From: Novakomyces olei
Lineage: Eukaryota; Ascomycota; Novakomycetes; Novakomycetales; Novakomycetaceae
NCBI GenBank assembly: GCA_016906335.1
Contig: JADEYG010000009.1
Span: 186,001-250,000, forward strand
Length of the DNA: 64,000 nt
Reading direction: 5' to 3'
This document shows, one piece after another, positions 45,214-57,921 of this stretch. Position 1 is the stretch's first letter, and each line of letters begins with the position of its first letter. The position numbers and the translations under genes were made by a program. The notes under the pieces were generated by a model. The model was not told where the DNA came from and did no database searches. It was given only the letters and a program-made list of their open reading frames with translations.

Positions 45214-46898
45214 ATGGCGGCCGCGCCTGCAGCGCAAAGCAGCGCAAACGAATCAGTTGCAATTGCAGCAAAACAGCGCGGCAATGATTTTTACAAGAAT
45301 AAACAGTACAAGGAAGCGGTAAATGAATACTCTACGGCAATTGGTATGAAATTTTTTGTTTGTTACCTTTGTCGTTTGATATACGCTTGATATCGCTGTG
45401 CGTTTGTCAAGTGGGTACAACATGTCGAGATTTTTGTCTGTCTTGGCGGTTTTCAGCTTTACGCTCTTATCGTCTCGTTAGATATGCATGGTCATTATTA
45501 CATTTTAGATTAATTAATTAATTTTTATTTTTTTATTTATTTTTTATTTTTTTTTATTTTTTTTTTTATTTTATTTTTTTTTTTGTTTATTTATTTATTC
45601 TAACCACATCTGACCTGACAGATTTGGATCCACAGAATGCTACTTATTGGGGAAATAGAGCAGCTGCTTACATGTTACTCGGTGACTACGCAGCAGCTCT
45701 TTTCGATTCACAATCAGCCAATCGTATCGCACCTGGTGTAGCAAAGACGGAAGCTCGAATTGCGCAGGCACAATCTCAGCTTTCCGTCATTGCTCAGGCC
45801 GAGGCAATGGTATCGGACGGACTTGGCGGGCTCGCCCAAAACAAGCTTGATCAATTAACAAGAAATTTTGCTGGTTCTGAAATTCCAGCGGCCTGGCGGC
45901 TTTTACGTGCTAAAGCTTTATTAAATACTAATAATATTCCGTCGTCTAAAGAAGAGGCGGAGGCAATTGCTGTTAGCATTTTGCGACAGGATCCTAAAAA
46001 CACAGATGCCCTACTCCTACGTGGTCAAATCCTCTATAAACTTGGTGAATCCGCCCGAGCGATTCAGCATTTTCAAGAGGTTCTTAAATTATCACCCGAT
46101 GCAGTCGAAGCCCGAAATTTGTACAAAAAAGTGAGAGCAGTAGAGGCCGCAAAGGCCCAGGGAGCTGAAGCGTTCCGGATACGTGATTATGCCAGTGCGC
46201 GTGACCACTATGAACAGGCATTGGCGGCTGATGCGGATCACAATGAAGGCTCTATTATTGCTGCAAGGCTCTACTCCAATCTAGCTCAAGTATCACTTCA
46301 GTTGAAGCGCCCAGAGGAGGCAATTTCTTACGCCGATGCAGCTTTAAGGATAGATGCGCAGTACAAAAAGGCACTTTTAACAAGAGCCCGAGCCCGGGCT
46401 AAATGCGAACAGTGGGAGGAGTCAGTTAAGGATTTCCGTTCAGCCTTAGAAATGGAACCCTCTGACCAGCGACTGGCTCGGGAACTAAGGGAAACTGAGT
46501 TGGAGCTGAAAAAGAGCCGTCGCAAGGATCATTACAAGGTTTTGGGAGTGGAGAAATCTGCGACTGAAATTGAAATTAAACGGGCCTACCGTAAAGCTGC
46601 CCTTGTTTACCATCCAGACAAGAACAAGGGTGATTCAGGTTCGGAAGCCAAATTTAAGGAGATTTCTGAATCTTATGAAATATTGGCTGATCCTCAAAAA
46701 CGGTCGGCTTTTGATAGCGGAGCCGATATTGCTGCTGATGATTTTGGTGGAGGAATGCACCATGCTGGAGCTGGTGCGGGGGGAATTGATCCCGAAGTAC
46801 TGTTCCAGATGTTTGGTGCTTCTGCTGGAGGGGGCCGTGGAGGGTTTGCCAGTGATTTCGGGTCACGACGAGGGTTCTCCTCGTTTGATTTCGAGTAG
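45214..46898 (+). CDS. TPR and J-domain co-chaperone (DNAJC7/TPR2-like)
   Basis: Exons 45214-45343 and 45622-46898 give 468 residues. TPR repeats begin in exon 1 ([20 protein letters not shown]) and continue with [19 protein letters not shown]; about seven repeats reach residue 330. A J domain (about 346-412) carries [22 protein letters not shown] with HPD at 374-376, and [12 protein letters not shown] Gly/Phe-rich tail with LFQMFG ends the protein. This arrangement is that of DNAJC7 and fungal relatives, which bridge Hsp70 and Hsp90. The 278-base intron starts GTATGA, contains a long T-rich tract, and has a CTAAC 20 bases before its CTGACAG acceptor. Confidence 0.93.
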
Positions 46899-47622
46899 AA
46901 TCCAATGGCATTTGTCTTATCTGATAAGATCGACCAGAGAAAAAATTAGATTAGACTTTTGAAAGTCATTCTTTTCTCGCTTTGAATTTGACGGAAATAT
47001 TGGGTAAAGGCATTAACTCGCAGGCATTCCGTATTCAACTGTATGCTACTCTATCAAAATTCAAAAGGAGCCCTGTTTGAAGTTAAAATAGGGGAAAATC
47101 TTTTGTAATAGTCATGAATCTAATACTATGAAAAGCAATGAAATGCGAACCCTGACACTGCTTGAATCCTTTCGCTAACGCAGAAAACACAGACAATAGT
47201 GTAAAGAAAATGAATGGCTTTCAAGGTAGATAAATAGAACGTTTCCAATTTTTCAACATCGAGTTGTGAATATGTAATTGTGCCGGTCTTTTAGTCATAG
47301 AGTATTGCACAAAATTTTCATGTTGCGTAGAGCAGTTTTTGTACAATTTTCTTGGGGAAATTTAAAATGAAATAATAAAAAATCGGAACACAAATGAGAA
47401 AGCGCGAATGGCCATCACGATATGAATTGAATTAAAGTCAAACAAAACAAAATGAATTTGAATTTGAATGAAAACAAAAAACAAAAATAAGAATAAGAAT
47501 AATGCTACTTTACAAGGAGTGTTGGCAAATCACAGTTATACAATAATAAGCGACTTTCAACCAAGTAGTATCTACCAATCGCTCTGCTCTTCGCCTATTT
47601 TCCTCTTTTTAAATCCAATTTT
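46899..47622. other. Convergent intergenic region
   Basis: About 720 bases between two 3' ends; AT-rich with no supported gene. Confidence 0.6.
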
Positions 47623-50617
47623 CTAGGTGCGTTGGTTCCACTGAATCCCCTCGAACCCCTTTGCAAGATCCACACCTTGCAAGTCAGTCACGTCCGTAGA
47701 CTGCTCCCATCGATTACTGCTGCCCGCTCTCGAATCACCACCAGAGTTGGACCCATCTTCACCCTTTGCAGGCAAATTATTAGACCCGTTTGCCAAGTCA
47801 GCAGCGCCAACACCGTTTGTCTGGGAAGTGATACTCCCGTTCGAGTGCTGGGAGACTAGCGGCGGTCTCACGGGGCTAGAAAAATAATTGCTCCCGCCAT
47901 TATTCGTCGTATTATTGGTATTATTCACGCTGTAATCCTTGAGAGGTGTAAAGTTTCCGTACCGCCAAAAAGGCGCTGGACTCGAGAGAGGGTAAAGCTG
48001 TGAGGACCGTACAGGACTTGCGCTTGAATTAATATACGATGAGTTCATTCCATTCAAACTGGAAAAACTATTTTTCCGATCGGGAGTCTGATCAAAAGCC
48101 GCCAATGGAATTGTAGAGTTTCCCGTTGACCCTAACCCTGGAGCTCCTGAAGGCGGAGAGCCCTGGAGGACCATTCGATGCTGAGAGCTTGGGGCAAGAT
48201 TCTGTTGAGATACGGACGGATGACGGGCAGACAGAGCCGAGGGAGGAGGCAGTATAGCGTAGTCTGACCCTGCGGGCTGGCCTCCTCCTGGTTCGCCGTA
48301 ATAATACTTGGCTCCAGTGCCACGAGCACTCGTCGGGAAGGGCAGAGTAGGCTCCAAGAAATCTGAGGCATTTGCCGTTCCACTAGCGGGCTTTGCTGTG
48401 CCTACATCGTCATTCGCAGCATTAGTATTGCCTGCTGAATAATTGTTAGTATAATTATTACTGTTATTGTTAGAGTGATAATAGTTTGACCCGGTATTGA
48501 GGCTTGTTGTGTCGCGTGAGCGTGTGTGCGTCGGAGTATGGAGACCTCCATTCTCAGAAACTGCAGCCGCCGCCCGCCGTTTGCTCGACGAGGGAGTCCC
48601 CGGCGAAGCTGATCGAGGGCTCTGAATATTATTTTTGTTATTGTTATCAATATTAGTATTGTCGTTATTATTATTGTTGGCGTTGCTGCTGCTGTAATTG
48701 TGACTAACGTCCTCCCTGATCGTTCCTCTGGCCAATCGGGCACGTGAAGTATAGTCCTCCAAGTAATCGGCGCCAATCTGCCATTTCATGCCTTTGCCAG
48801 GCTCGTCGTTTTCCCGCTTGACTTTCTCAAAGGCCTTGTTTAAGGAAAGATTGTGCCGAATCGAGTTTTGCCAGCCTGATCTTGCGTGGCGGTAGTACGC
48901 GTAGTGATCAGCTACCCACTTGTAAATGTTGGAAAGCGTCATTTTTTGATCGGGGGCACTCAAGATTGCTTGGGCAATCATGGTTGCATACGAAAAGGGA
49001 GGCTTAACCTCCTTGTTTTCGTCCCGCGCCAATTGCTCAAAGGTATAATGGATCACGGTGAAATCGCTATTGTATAAGGAATCGCTATTGTTCCTCAGCG
49101 GCGATGATTGAACCGGGACTGTGGGAGAAATTTGGCTCCGTGCGGGTGTGGGGCCAACTGTAACTGGATTATGAGACGGCGAGTAGCCCGGCTCTACCGG
49201 GCCCTGTTCATCCGGTAGGACAAATATCATTTGTACGCCACCAATCTCGATTACAGATCTAGAGCGTTAGCCGATTCGAGTTTCGTTTTGGTGATTGTAT
49301 GAGCTTAAAAGAGCTTGATACTTGTTTTCTTTGTTCAGGCAATTGGCTTGGTTTGATTTAATTTCATTCCATTTTTCTATTTTTTTGTTTTGAGGTTTTT
49401 TTTTTAATTTTTCTTTTTCTACAGAATATAAAAAAAAGACAAAACGTAAAGCAAAATCAACTTACGTGCTGCGCAGTATAATACGTAACCCGTCCTTGTA
49501 AGTTTTCCCATCTACTTTAACTCCATTCCGCCCAATCACGGTACACGTCCATTGCCGTTCTTGAAGATCATATTCAATTACAGCGTGTCTTCGACTGACA
49601 ATCTTGGCCGGACCAAGATCAATATCAACGTTTTCTTCTGCAATAGCGGCTCCACCAGACCCAGCGCCCTGATCCGGTTCGCGTCCTATAAGAACATGAA
49701 GCTTTTTCACATAATACGTCCAATTGTATCCGGCCAGTTTGGCATAAGCCTGTACTCCGCCACCTATATGAGACGCTACCACATCCGAGCTCTCGTTTGC
49801 GTAAGCGCGTGCTACAGTCACTGCGCGCTGCGGGATTGCGAGAGAAGCAATACGTGAGTTCACATCGGGAGAGGCCGCCTAGTTGTTAGGGTCAAGAACA
49901 GATTAGAATTAAAAATAATATTAATAATGATAACATTAATAATAACAGAATTGAATTGAACAGACTAGACGGAAAATAACTGTTCAGTGTGGTACAGATC
50001 AGTACAGGTACACAAAGCAAATGAGCGGGACAGACGCAGTTTGTGGTATAACAGATGGCAAATGAGGCTCGACGGTTCCGTAGATCTATCTTTGCCCGCA
50101 AGACACGCAATTGACATAGAAAACCCACGCGGTAATGGTTGCGCGTGAACAGTCCCGATCAAATGCGTGCAAAAGGCTAAAGCTATTGAAAGCCTCATAG
50201 ATCCGTGGTGAACAAGCGCCGCCGACCAATAGTCGGTTGAAGCTCAACAAAGTTTGCAAACTTTAACGTCTTTATGGCTCCTCTCAATAAATAGATAATG
50301 TTTAATAATCAGAGCCAATAACCAGCAAGACTGGACCAAACACGGTCTCGCGCATTTCCAGCAACTGAGCCTGTACCACGCGCAAATACGTAATATTTTG
50401 ATCCATTAAAACTGCGATCCGCAACCTTCCTCCTCGCGATGGTAGCTCCCTGTTTACTGCACAAATAAAGCAGCAGAAAAAAAATATGACGAAAATTCAC
50501 AATAAGAAAACTTTATAATAGTCACCGCTGGTGCAAATAGTATACCTTGCGTTTACGGCCGCGATGGGCGGAAGGCGAGACTGCGGCGCCTTCAATAACA
50601 GCATCCATCCGCGGCAT
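47623..50617 (-). CDS. FHA-forkhead transcription factor, FKH1/FKH2 type
   Basis: Exons 50546-50617, 49466-49878 and 47623-49258 give 706 residues. Exon 1 encodes 24 residues ending RGRKRK. Exon 2 carries most of the FHA domain: AYAKLAGYNWTYYVKKLHVL, IGREPD, DIDLGPAKIVSRRHAVIEY; its end EIGGVQMIFVLP lies in exon 3. The forkhead domain (about 248-330) includes KPPFSYATMIAQAIL and WQNSIRHNLSLNKAFEKV. The C-terminal half is rich in Asn, Ser, Gly and Pro with long Asn runs from AAT/AAC microsatellites. Yeast FKH1/2 regulate the G2/M CLB2 gene cluster and bind origins; that role is inferred. Intron 1 is long (667 bases, ends CCCTAACAACTAG) and intron 2 is 207 bases (ends GCTAACGCTCTAG). Confidence 0.93.
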
Positions 50618-51719
50618 CGTACGTGATCCAAAGACGAGAAATGCTGCGATTTTTGTTTATGTAAAGATGTTTAACGCAGAGACATGGCGTAAAAACGAGC
50701 AGTGGCAATATTAACGGGTAAATAAAGCGCCGTAAGTAATGTTTACATGTAAATTTTGGTATATAACAGCGTATATTAATTTGTTTATTTATTTACTCTA
50801 TTGTCTTTCAATACGCGCATTGTTTACACCGCATCAGTCTTTATATTCTGGATGTGCTTTTAATAAATTGGCAACAGAATAGAAATTGAATAGAAATTAG
50901 TGGACATGAATTAGTATAGTATAAAATGTCATAGAGAAATAATAATTATAAAAGTAATAATTATAATTACAATAATTATAAGAATAATTATAAGAATAAT
51001 TATAAACCTAATAATTAGAATAATACCTAAAATAAAAATTATATAAATAATAAACAGGATAACAAATAAAATAATAGAATTGACTAGGCAATAAAAGATG
51101 GAGCAACGTCCAATCAATCTTGACGAATAAATAGCAAAATACACATACCGTGATGGCCGAGCATTTTATTCTGAATGCGATGGGAGAGTGTAGTAGAAAC
51201 ATCGGCATTTATTGGAGCGTCACACACTCTTCTTGCACATCATGAATGTATTATTTTAGGAAAATGTGGTATACTTAGACGACGAATAGTCTTGAATGTT
51301 GCTTACAAATTGTGATGCAAATCGCACGGGTTTTCCTTTAAATGCAGCCTCTTCAATGCGGAATATTTGAATTATCTCTTCATTGTATCATTTTGTTCGT
51401 GTTAATTACGCCGTCCGCGTATGTGAATCACGGTTTAATTTATATATAATTCTTGTCTTCCAAGCAATGTCCGTTAGAACTGTGTGCATTCAATTTTTAT
51501 ATATGAACGCCAAAGCACTTGATCTGCCACCGTATATTCCTACGGTAATTCAACGACAGGATAACGATATTGCGTAATGGTGTTCCAATGATTTTAATAT
51601 AATTATTAATTTATGCTGCCAGATTAGTGTACAGATTGTACGTAAAATAATTATTAATCCGAGCATCTCCGGTTCACTGAAACCGAGGAGACGATAAACT
51701 CTGGACGTTGCCAAGATTA
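50618..51719. promoter_or_regulatory. Divergent promoter region FKH/Zn2Cys6 gene
   Basis: 1.1 kb between two transcription-factor starts. An ataatta/attataa-type simple tract occupies 50938-51065. No gene is seen; small frames lack family resemblance. Confidence 0.5.
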
Positions 51720-54700
51720 ATGAATGACGCGTTGAAGGTTGCAAACGAGCGTCAAGCAGTCGCCTTGAGCGGGCAAATGCCCAGTCCGCTCGCTGATCGT
51801 TCAACGACAGCACATAAGATGGCGGCAATGAATGAGTACAAAATTTCCTTGGAGCAACAGGTCGGGCACGGCGAGAAAAGGCAGCGTGTTTTACGCGCCT
51901 GCGATGAATGCAGACGGTAATTTGATTTTACCGGTTCATTTTTGTTTGCGAAACTATATATTCTGACTTTGAGTCTAGCAAAAAGATCAAGTGTGATGGA
52001 CAAGCGCCATGTCGGCACTGCCACGTTTACGAGTACAGTATGTGAAAGGGAAAAAAACAAAGAAAGAAGGAAGGATAAAGGAAGAAAAGGGACAATAAAG
52101 ACGAGAGACACAGGAACGATACGAGGAATCGAGAACTAAAATCAGAATAAGAAAAATTAAAAAATAAAAGAAAGAAAACACGCTGTAAATAAGAATCCAG
52201 CAATACTAACGGCAGAATGTGAATACAAGCAAGGATATACTCGGCAACGGCAATCAAAGCAATCAAAGCAATCAAGCAGTCCTGAATCTGCGTCTCGCAG
52301 TTCTGGAACTTCTACTGAGGTTGAGGAACTAACGAACCGAGTTCGGCAGCTGGAAGAGATACTACGAAGTATCGGTGGAAGTGGCAAGGATTCCTTAGAG
52401 GCCACTGATCTTTCAACTCTTGCTCCTAGTGAAGGACTTCCAACGCCTGTCGAACCTTCGGCAATGACACCTGCGGTTGGAAGCATACCGTCCCCAGCCG
52501 CGTCGTGCTCTGGTGGGATGTTTAGGGGTACCTCTTCGATTGCTTTACTCTTGAACGATATTAGGCCCCGACTGCCTGATCCCCAGTCAAATATATTAAA
52601 TACTGAGAAGCGTCAACAGCCTTCGTTATCATCCTTCTCACCGAGCTCATTCTCTTCTTCGTCTTCCTCTGCTATTCATGGCAGCGATGGCAATAGGAGG
52701 CATTTACTCAATGAAAAGGAATACGATTGTATGAGCGATGGGCACGGGGTTACATTACTCGCCGGGTTGCGCAAATCCGATTTACCCAGTTACGAAGAAG
52801 CTAGAGCACTCTGTGAAGTAATGTTTGAAAGAGTCGGAACTGTCCGACTCTTTGTACGTCGAGACGTATTGCGTCAAAGGCTGCTTAGCCTTTACGAAGG
52901 ATTTGATCGTAATCCACATCAAGCTAAAGCCGATGTGGACACGGATTTTTTACCGCTTCTTTTGTGCTGTTTAAGCCTTGGTTGCCTGAGTTTATATCTC
53001 TCGATTGACGAGCAGGGCCCGGAAGTTCAGCGTGCAGAATTTTACAAGCAGCAGTACACGTCTTATTACCAGTTGGCCCGTAGCACGCTCGATTTGTCGC
53101 TTGTATCAAACTTGGATCAGGTGGAGGCGTTAGGCCTGCTGGCAATTTACGCAAGAATGACAAATAGCTTTCATCAATGCTGGACCTTCACCGGGATTGC
53201 GTTACGTGCTGCCGAGCGGATGGGAATGCATAGAAAATTGCCCTCTGAAGAGCTCCCACTTGAAGTTGCTGAGAGAAGGAAACGTATATTTTGGACACTC
53301 TACATGACAGACGTCTCTTTGTGTTCGTTTATCGGACTCCCGCTCTGTATCAGCGATGCCGATATAGATCAAGAATTCCCTGTGAACGATCCGACAGACT
53401 GTTTGTACTCTATTGATCCCTGTGGGATGCCGAGAGGCGAATGCCTGGTAGGTGAGGTCATTACCCTCGTGGCTAGTCTGCAGATTATTCATTCCAGAAT
53501 ACTGCGACGCTTTTACAAGATTAAACCCAGCGTGATTGATCATATTTTCAATCAGCGTGATGTAGAGCTTTTTGAAAAGCAATTGGCTCAGTGGTATGCT
53601 TCGCTTCCGGCTCATTTGAAAGTAGAGAATGATGCAGATTTGAGAAATGCTTCAGCAGCAGCAATCTTATTTCGAATCATGTACAAGCAAATGCTTCTCA
53701 TGCTGTATCGGCCCTCTATGCTTCATTTCGATGAACAGAGTAAGGATTGTGAACAGGAAAATGCCACAGATTCCTCGAAGTCACATAATGCTCAGCCTTT
53801 TCTTGCATATTGCCTTCGTGAATGTCTACGTGCAGCCTCATCAATGATGAAACTAGCGTCTGCTTGCATGCCAATGATTAATAATGGCAGTGATTTGGGG
53901 GTAACGATATTTACTAATTTCTCTCAGTTAATCTTACTAAATTTAGACTTTACTCTATGCAAATTCAACAGGAGTTTTTGTGTGTATTTACGGAGCACTC
54001 GTGAGCAAACCAAGCGCGGTACAGCGAAAAAGCTTGATAGATGCGATTGTTCTCGGCCGAAACGCTATTGAGCAATTGACATTGCGTACAGATGTTCAGG
54101 ATAAAATGAAAGTCTTGCTGAGCGTACGTTACAACTATAAATATAAGAGATTAATTTTTGTGAACGTTTGATCAACTTTATTCATTTGTTTATCGTTCCA
54201 TTTGTGGTCTAGTCATACTCTTTTTTTTTAGTTTCTACATTCAGCTTTTCTCACTTTGATCTTTGCTAACCAATCCAGGATTTAGACGTTATTATCAAGC
54301 TGTTACGAGAAGAATCCGGTTCTATTGGGCCCAGCACTGTATGCAAAACCCGTCACGGTCCCGGTGCCTCAAACAACGGAACCGTGAATGAAGTCCAAAA
54401 TGCTAATCCGCAATCTGTACAGACTGCGGATTTTAGTGAATGTGGTGAACAAGATTGTTTCAAGGCTAAAGAAAGCGTTTGGCCGTCGAGCGCAGACCCG
54501 CTGACTTCACCGTCTCATTATTGTCCTTCAATACTGAACTCGAGCGAAAACGGGGGGAGTGGTGTCGATTTCAAACTGGAAGCAAACTATGGACAGCTCA
54601 ATCAATCTCACAGTCTCAAACTCTCTGATCAAAGCAGCGAGAATTTGTTTAAGCCTTTGGGTTACGGAGCTTCTGACACGGCTCAGCAACAAGGTGAGCA

Positions 54701-55016
54701 GCCGTCTCCTATTGATCAGCCTTCGAAAGGGTTTGATTGGACTTCTCTTGTAGACGATGAACATTGGGACGAATTCGCGCCGGACTTTATGCTTTTACAG
54801 CAGAGGTACCAGACAGCTGGTGTGCCCGTCACACAAGGCTCCTCTTCTCACAATTTGTTGTACGTTGCAGACGCGTTTCTTGGAGCAAATGCGCCCATGC
54901 TGGCTTCTGATCGGGCTTATGTGCCGAACGGAGCGAGTAACATATGGTACGGTAATGTATTGGGAACGGATACGAATTATGGTAATAACTCTAATTCCTT
55001 TGAGCCGTTTGGTTAG
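51720..55016 (+). CDS. Zn2Cys6 transcription factor with fungal middle homology region
   Basis: Five exons (51720-51916, 51979-52037, 52216-53900, 53947-54123, 54279-55016) give 951 residues. The zinc cluster is split by introns 1 and 2: Cys61, 64, 71, 77, 80 and 87 come together only after splicing (CX2CX6CX5CX2CX6C), with RKKIKCDG between. A short coiled coil follows (EELTNRVRQLEEILR). The fungal-specific regulatory domain spans about 300-560 and includes WTFTGIALRAAERMGMHR and RKRIFWTLYMTDVSLC. The small exon 4 has GVFVCIYGALVS. Introns of 62, 178, 46 and 155 bases have clear branch sites, for example ATACTAACGGCAG and TTACTAAATTTAG. Ser-rich and acidic segments end the protein. Target pathway is unknown. 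The alternative ATG at 51819 would shorten the N-terminus by 33 residues. Confidence 0.88.
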
Positions 55017-56578
55017 AATTCGATGGTTTGCAGAGGGTTTGCAGTATGATGAATTTGTTAATACTTGATTTATTTGTTTTGTACATGTTCATTCAGAATT
55101 TTATCCGTTTCCGAGGATGCGTTTATTTTTTTATTTTTTTTCATTCTTTTTATTTGTTTATTTTTTGTATATAATTTTTTTCATCAAGGTTTAGGAATTT
55201 GTTCACAAGTTTATTTAAATTTATTGCCATATATTTTATCTCTTGTTTTCATAATTTAATTCCTATGGGTTATGCTTGTGAATTTGCAAATGCAAAGGCA
55301 AAAGATATTAGACTAGATGATGGGTTATGGAATTGTTGGGTGTGGATGAGAAGAAGAGCAGCAGTATTTGTGTAAATTGCATATCATATTCTTATAATAT
55401 TTTGTACTGCCTAAACTTGGATATGTAGGAGCCATACATAATGTTTGCTATCCATTTCAGTCTCTTACTAGCCGGCTTTACCAGTTTAATAGTTGGTTTA
55501 TATTTTCGAGTAGACGCTTGAAGATTACGAGGACCCGATGCAGATAACTTTTGTACCGGCTTTTATACGTTTCGATTATACATCATCACAATAGTCCGGC
55601 AGATAAGCTACTTTGGAATAAGAGCGAGTATCGTTAACGCCCTATCAACAGAGTCGTAATATTACTTACGAGACAAGTCGCGTCTAATTACTTGTAAGAC
55701 TTTATTCCCTATCACGTGACCTGTAAGACTATGGTATCGAGATCTGCAGAAATCCATTTTGGGCTATAATTGGTACCAAAGTGTGGGGTAAACGCTACGC
55801 CGAACCACTTTTATCGGAACTATATACATTAATGGCGAATGGGTTCAAGGATCCTTTCCTCCGAATTCGGATTTGGTTTGCTGCATAATTTTTAATTTTC
55901 TTGCGAGCCATCGAGCCAAAAAGATCCATTGCCTCTTTGATTCGTGCGATCTTAAACAAGTGATTGGTTTGCACGTCAAGTCCACGCAACTCGTTTACTG
56001 CGTCGCACAAGATGAAAGAAAATCGAATATCCGGTATTAATCTCCCAAACAAGACTAGACTAGTCTTGATTTACTGGTCACAATTATCTGTCTTTTCTTT
56101 ACGTAAGTTTTACAGAATTTCTTGCCATTTGTAGTCATTCGTCTATTCCTTCCTTCCCCACACCTTCTTCCCCACACGGCATATAACCTGATTTTATGGC
56201 TCGTCATTAAACGTCAATTCCCCCGTGAAATCGCCACTATTCCGGGCACATGTGAACAGAACGTTTATAAAATGCATCACTTTATTGCTCTCCACTTTAC
56301 TTTCTTCCCCTCCTCCCTTCTTCCTTCGATTACAAGTTATTTTGGAAATAATTTAAAAGGTCGATGTAGACTTTCTGATAGTTTGACAGAACGCGGGAAG
56401 AAGGAAAAGCGGTGTATTTAATCCTCTTAATAAGCGCGTTTGTCTTGTCGTTGTCACGACGGTCTTTTGTTCATCTATTATCTTTGATTGCCGGTTTGCC
56501 ATCGATTCGGCTTTACTGCCCATCAATTTAGTCCATCTCACTATCAATTGTTCCTGAAAAAGCAAACCTTCTACAAAA
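55017..56578. other. Intergenic region before the ATO gene
   Basis: About 1.55 kb with no supported gene. T-rich just after the Zn2Cys6 stop. A minus-strand frame at 55795-56052 (85 codons, non-ATG start) has no recognisable family. The last 500 bases presumably hold the ATO promoter. Confidence 0.55.
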
Positions 56579-57394
56579 ATGTCAGAACCAGAACATTTCG
56601 ATCATGATGGCGATCCTTCGCTGCGGCTCAAAGAGTCCTTGCCGCCAACTGGCGAGCATTTGGAGCGCCAGCAGACGGCAGTTTCAACTCTTTCCCCCGA
56701 GATGTTTGAAAAGCTGTACCTGCAGCCCCGTCTGGCCCGGATGGGAGCACCCAATTTACGGAAAATGATGGGAAACCCTACCGTTGTCGGTCTTGCAGGG
56801 TTTGTATTAGCCCTAACATCACTGTCAATGGTTCTTATGCAGTTCCAAGGTGTCACGTCTGCTTTTGCTCAGAGTGGAACCCTGTTTTTCTGTGGAGGCA
56901 TTCTCCTTCTTTTGTGTGGAACCTTTGAGTTGATTATTGGCAACACTTTCCCCGCGGTTGTATTTAGCAGTTTTGGAGCGTTTTATCTGTCGGCTGGCTA
57001 CTTGTATTCACCACAAACTGGAGTCAGTGCACTCGCTAACGATCCTGATTTTTCACGTGGATTTGGTCTCTACACCGTATCGTGGGCACTTCTCTGCCTT
57101 CTTTTCATGGTCGCCGCTCTCAAGACCAATGCAGTCTTTGTGTTTATTTTCTTTTGCCTGCTAATGACCTTTTGCCTCCTGTCTAGTGCACTGTTCCGTA
57201 CTCCCACTGACCCGGCTCTTGCTTTGAAATTGCAAAAGGGTGCTGGCGGGTTCGCGTTTGCGTGTGCTCTCGCCGGCTGGTACATGCTGACTGCACTTTT
57301 GCTCGCTGATCTCGAGTTTCCATTTGCGATTCCCGTGTTCGACTTGAGCCATTTCTTCCCGGAACGCAAAAAGCAAGCTCAAGTTCCTGTTTGA
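56579..57394 (+). CDS. ATO/GPR1/FUN34/YaaH-type acetate or ammonium transporter
   Basis: Single exon of 271 residues with six TM helices, the standard ATO layout. The hydrophilic N-terminus precedes GNPTVVGLAGFVLALTSLSM, corresponding to the signature NPAPLGL motif at the start of TM1. Other conserved parts are GTLFFCGGILLLLCGTFELI and GNTFPAVVFSSFGAFYLSAG. The tail is short and basic. Yeast homologues (Ady2/Ato1, Gpr1) carry acetate in or are linked to ammonium export in the plasma membrane. Expression in relatives is often glucose-repressed; nothing in the flank proves this here. Confidence 0.92.
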   Translation: MSEPEHFDHDGDPSLRLKESLPPTGEHLERQQTAVSTLSPEMFEKLYLQPRLARMGAPNLRKMMGNPTVVGLAGFVLALTSLSMVLMQFQGVTSAFAQSGTLFFCGGILLLLCGTFELIIGNTFPAVVFSSFGAFYLSAGYLYSPQTGVSALANDPDFSRGFGLYTVSWALLCLLFMVAALKTNAVFVFIFFCLLMTFCLLSSALFRTPTDPALALKLQKGAGGFAFACALAGWYMLTALLLADLEFPFAIPVFDLSHFFPERKKQAQVPV

Positions 57395-57921
57395 TTGCAA
57401 AGTTTTGAGAGGGTTTACCTTCGATTGCTGTTTTTTCTGTCAAAGAGTACCTGATTACGTGTTGTGGCAAGGGATTATGTAATACAAAAGGCAATTCTGG
57501 GCGGCAACGCTGAATGGTCGAGGGTTGGGTGACTGACTGCCATCGACGGTGCTTGCGGGTGGCAATTATTAATATGAATATTCAATTAGTCAAACATATG
57601 AAATAATGACGATATAGTTTAACAATCCGAAACGTGTATGGGAATAGAATAAAAAGTGTAGCGTTTGCGATTTTTGCGAGTGCAATAGACTTGCCTCAGT
57701 TGAGTGATTTCGTGTATGGCGCTATGCTTTACGTTTCTGCAAAAAGGCAAGTTAAATGCCGATCTAGAGGTTACGTGTGCCTGAATTCGTAGTGCCAGAG
57801 TAGAGCACGGCATGGAGCGCACGGCTTGCGCAAACATGCCCGCTTTACCAGTTAAATAAATATTTACAAATAGCCTAGTTCCTGGCTGGTTTGCCAAAAT
57901 CTAGTCCAGCCTAAGCGTGGT
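57395..57921. other. Convergent intergenic region
   Basis: About 525 bases of 3' flank. A minus-strand frame (57619-57897) is not supported by family resemblance. Confidence 0.55.

Noticed and set aside
53947-54071. Zn2Cys6 protein ending at 54071
   Set aside because: That ending uses a frame without family resemblance; a 46-base intron with TTACTAAATTTAG joins to a long coding frame that continues to 55016.
55795-56052. 85-residue minus frame
   Set aside because: Non-ATG start and no recognisable family; only the short inner ATG frame would remain.
57619-57897. 92-residue minus frame
   Set aside because: No ATG-anchored family similarity and it lies in the 3' flanks of two genes.
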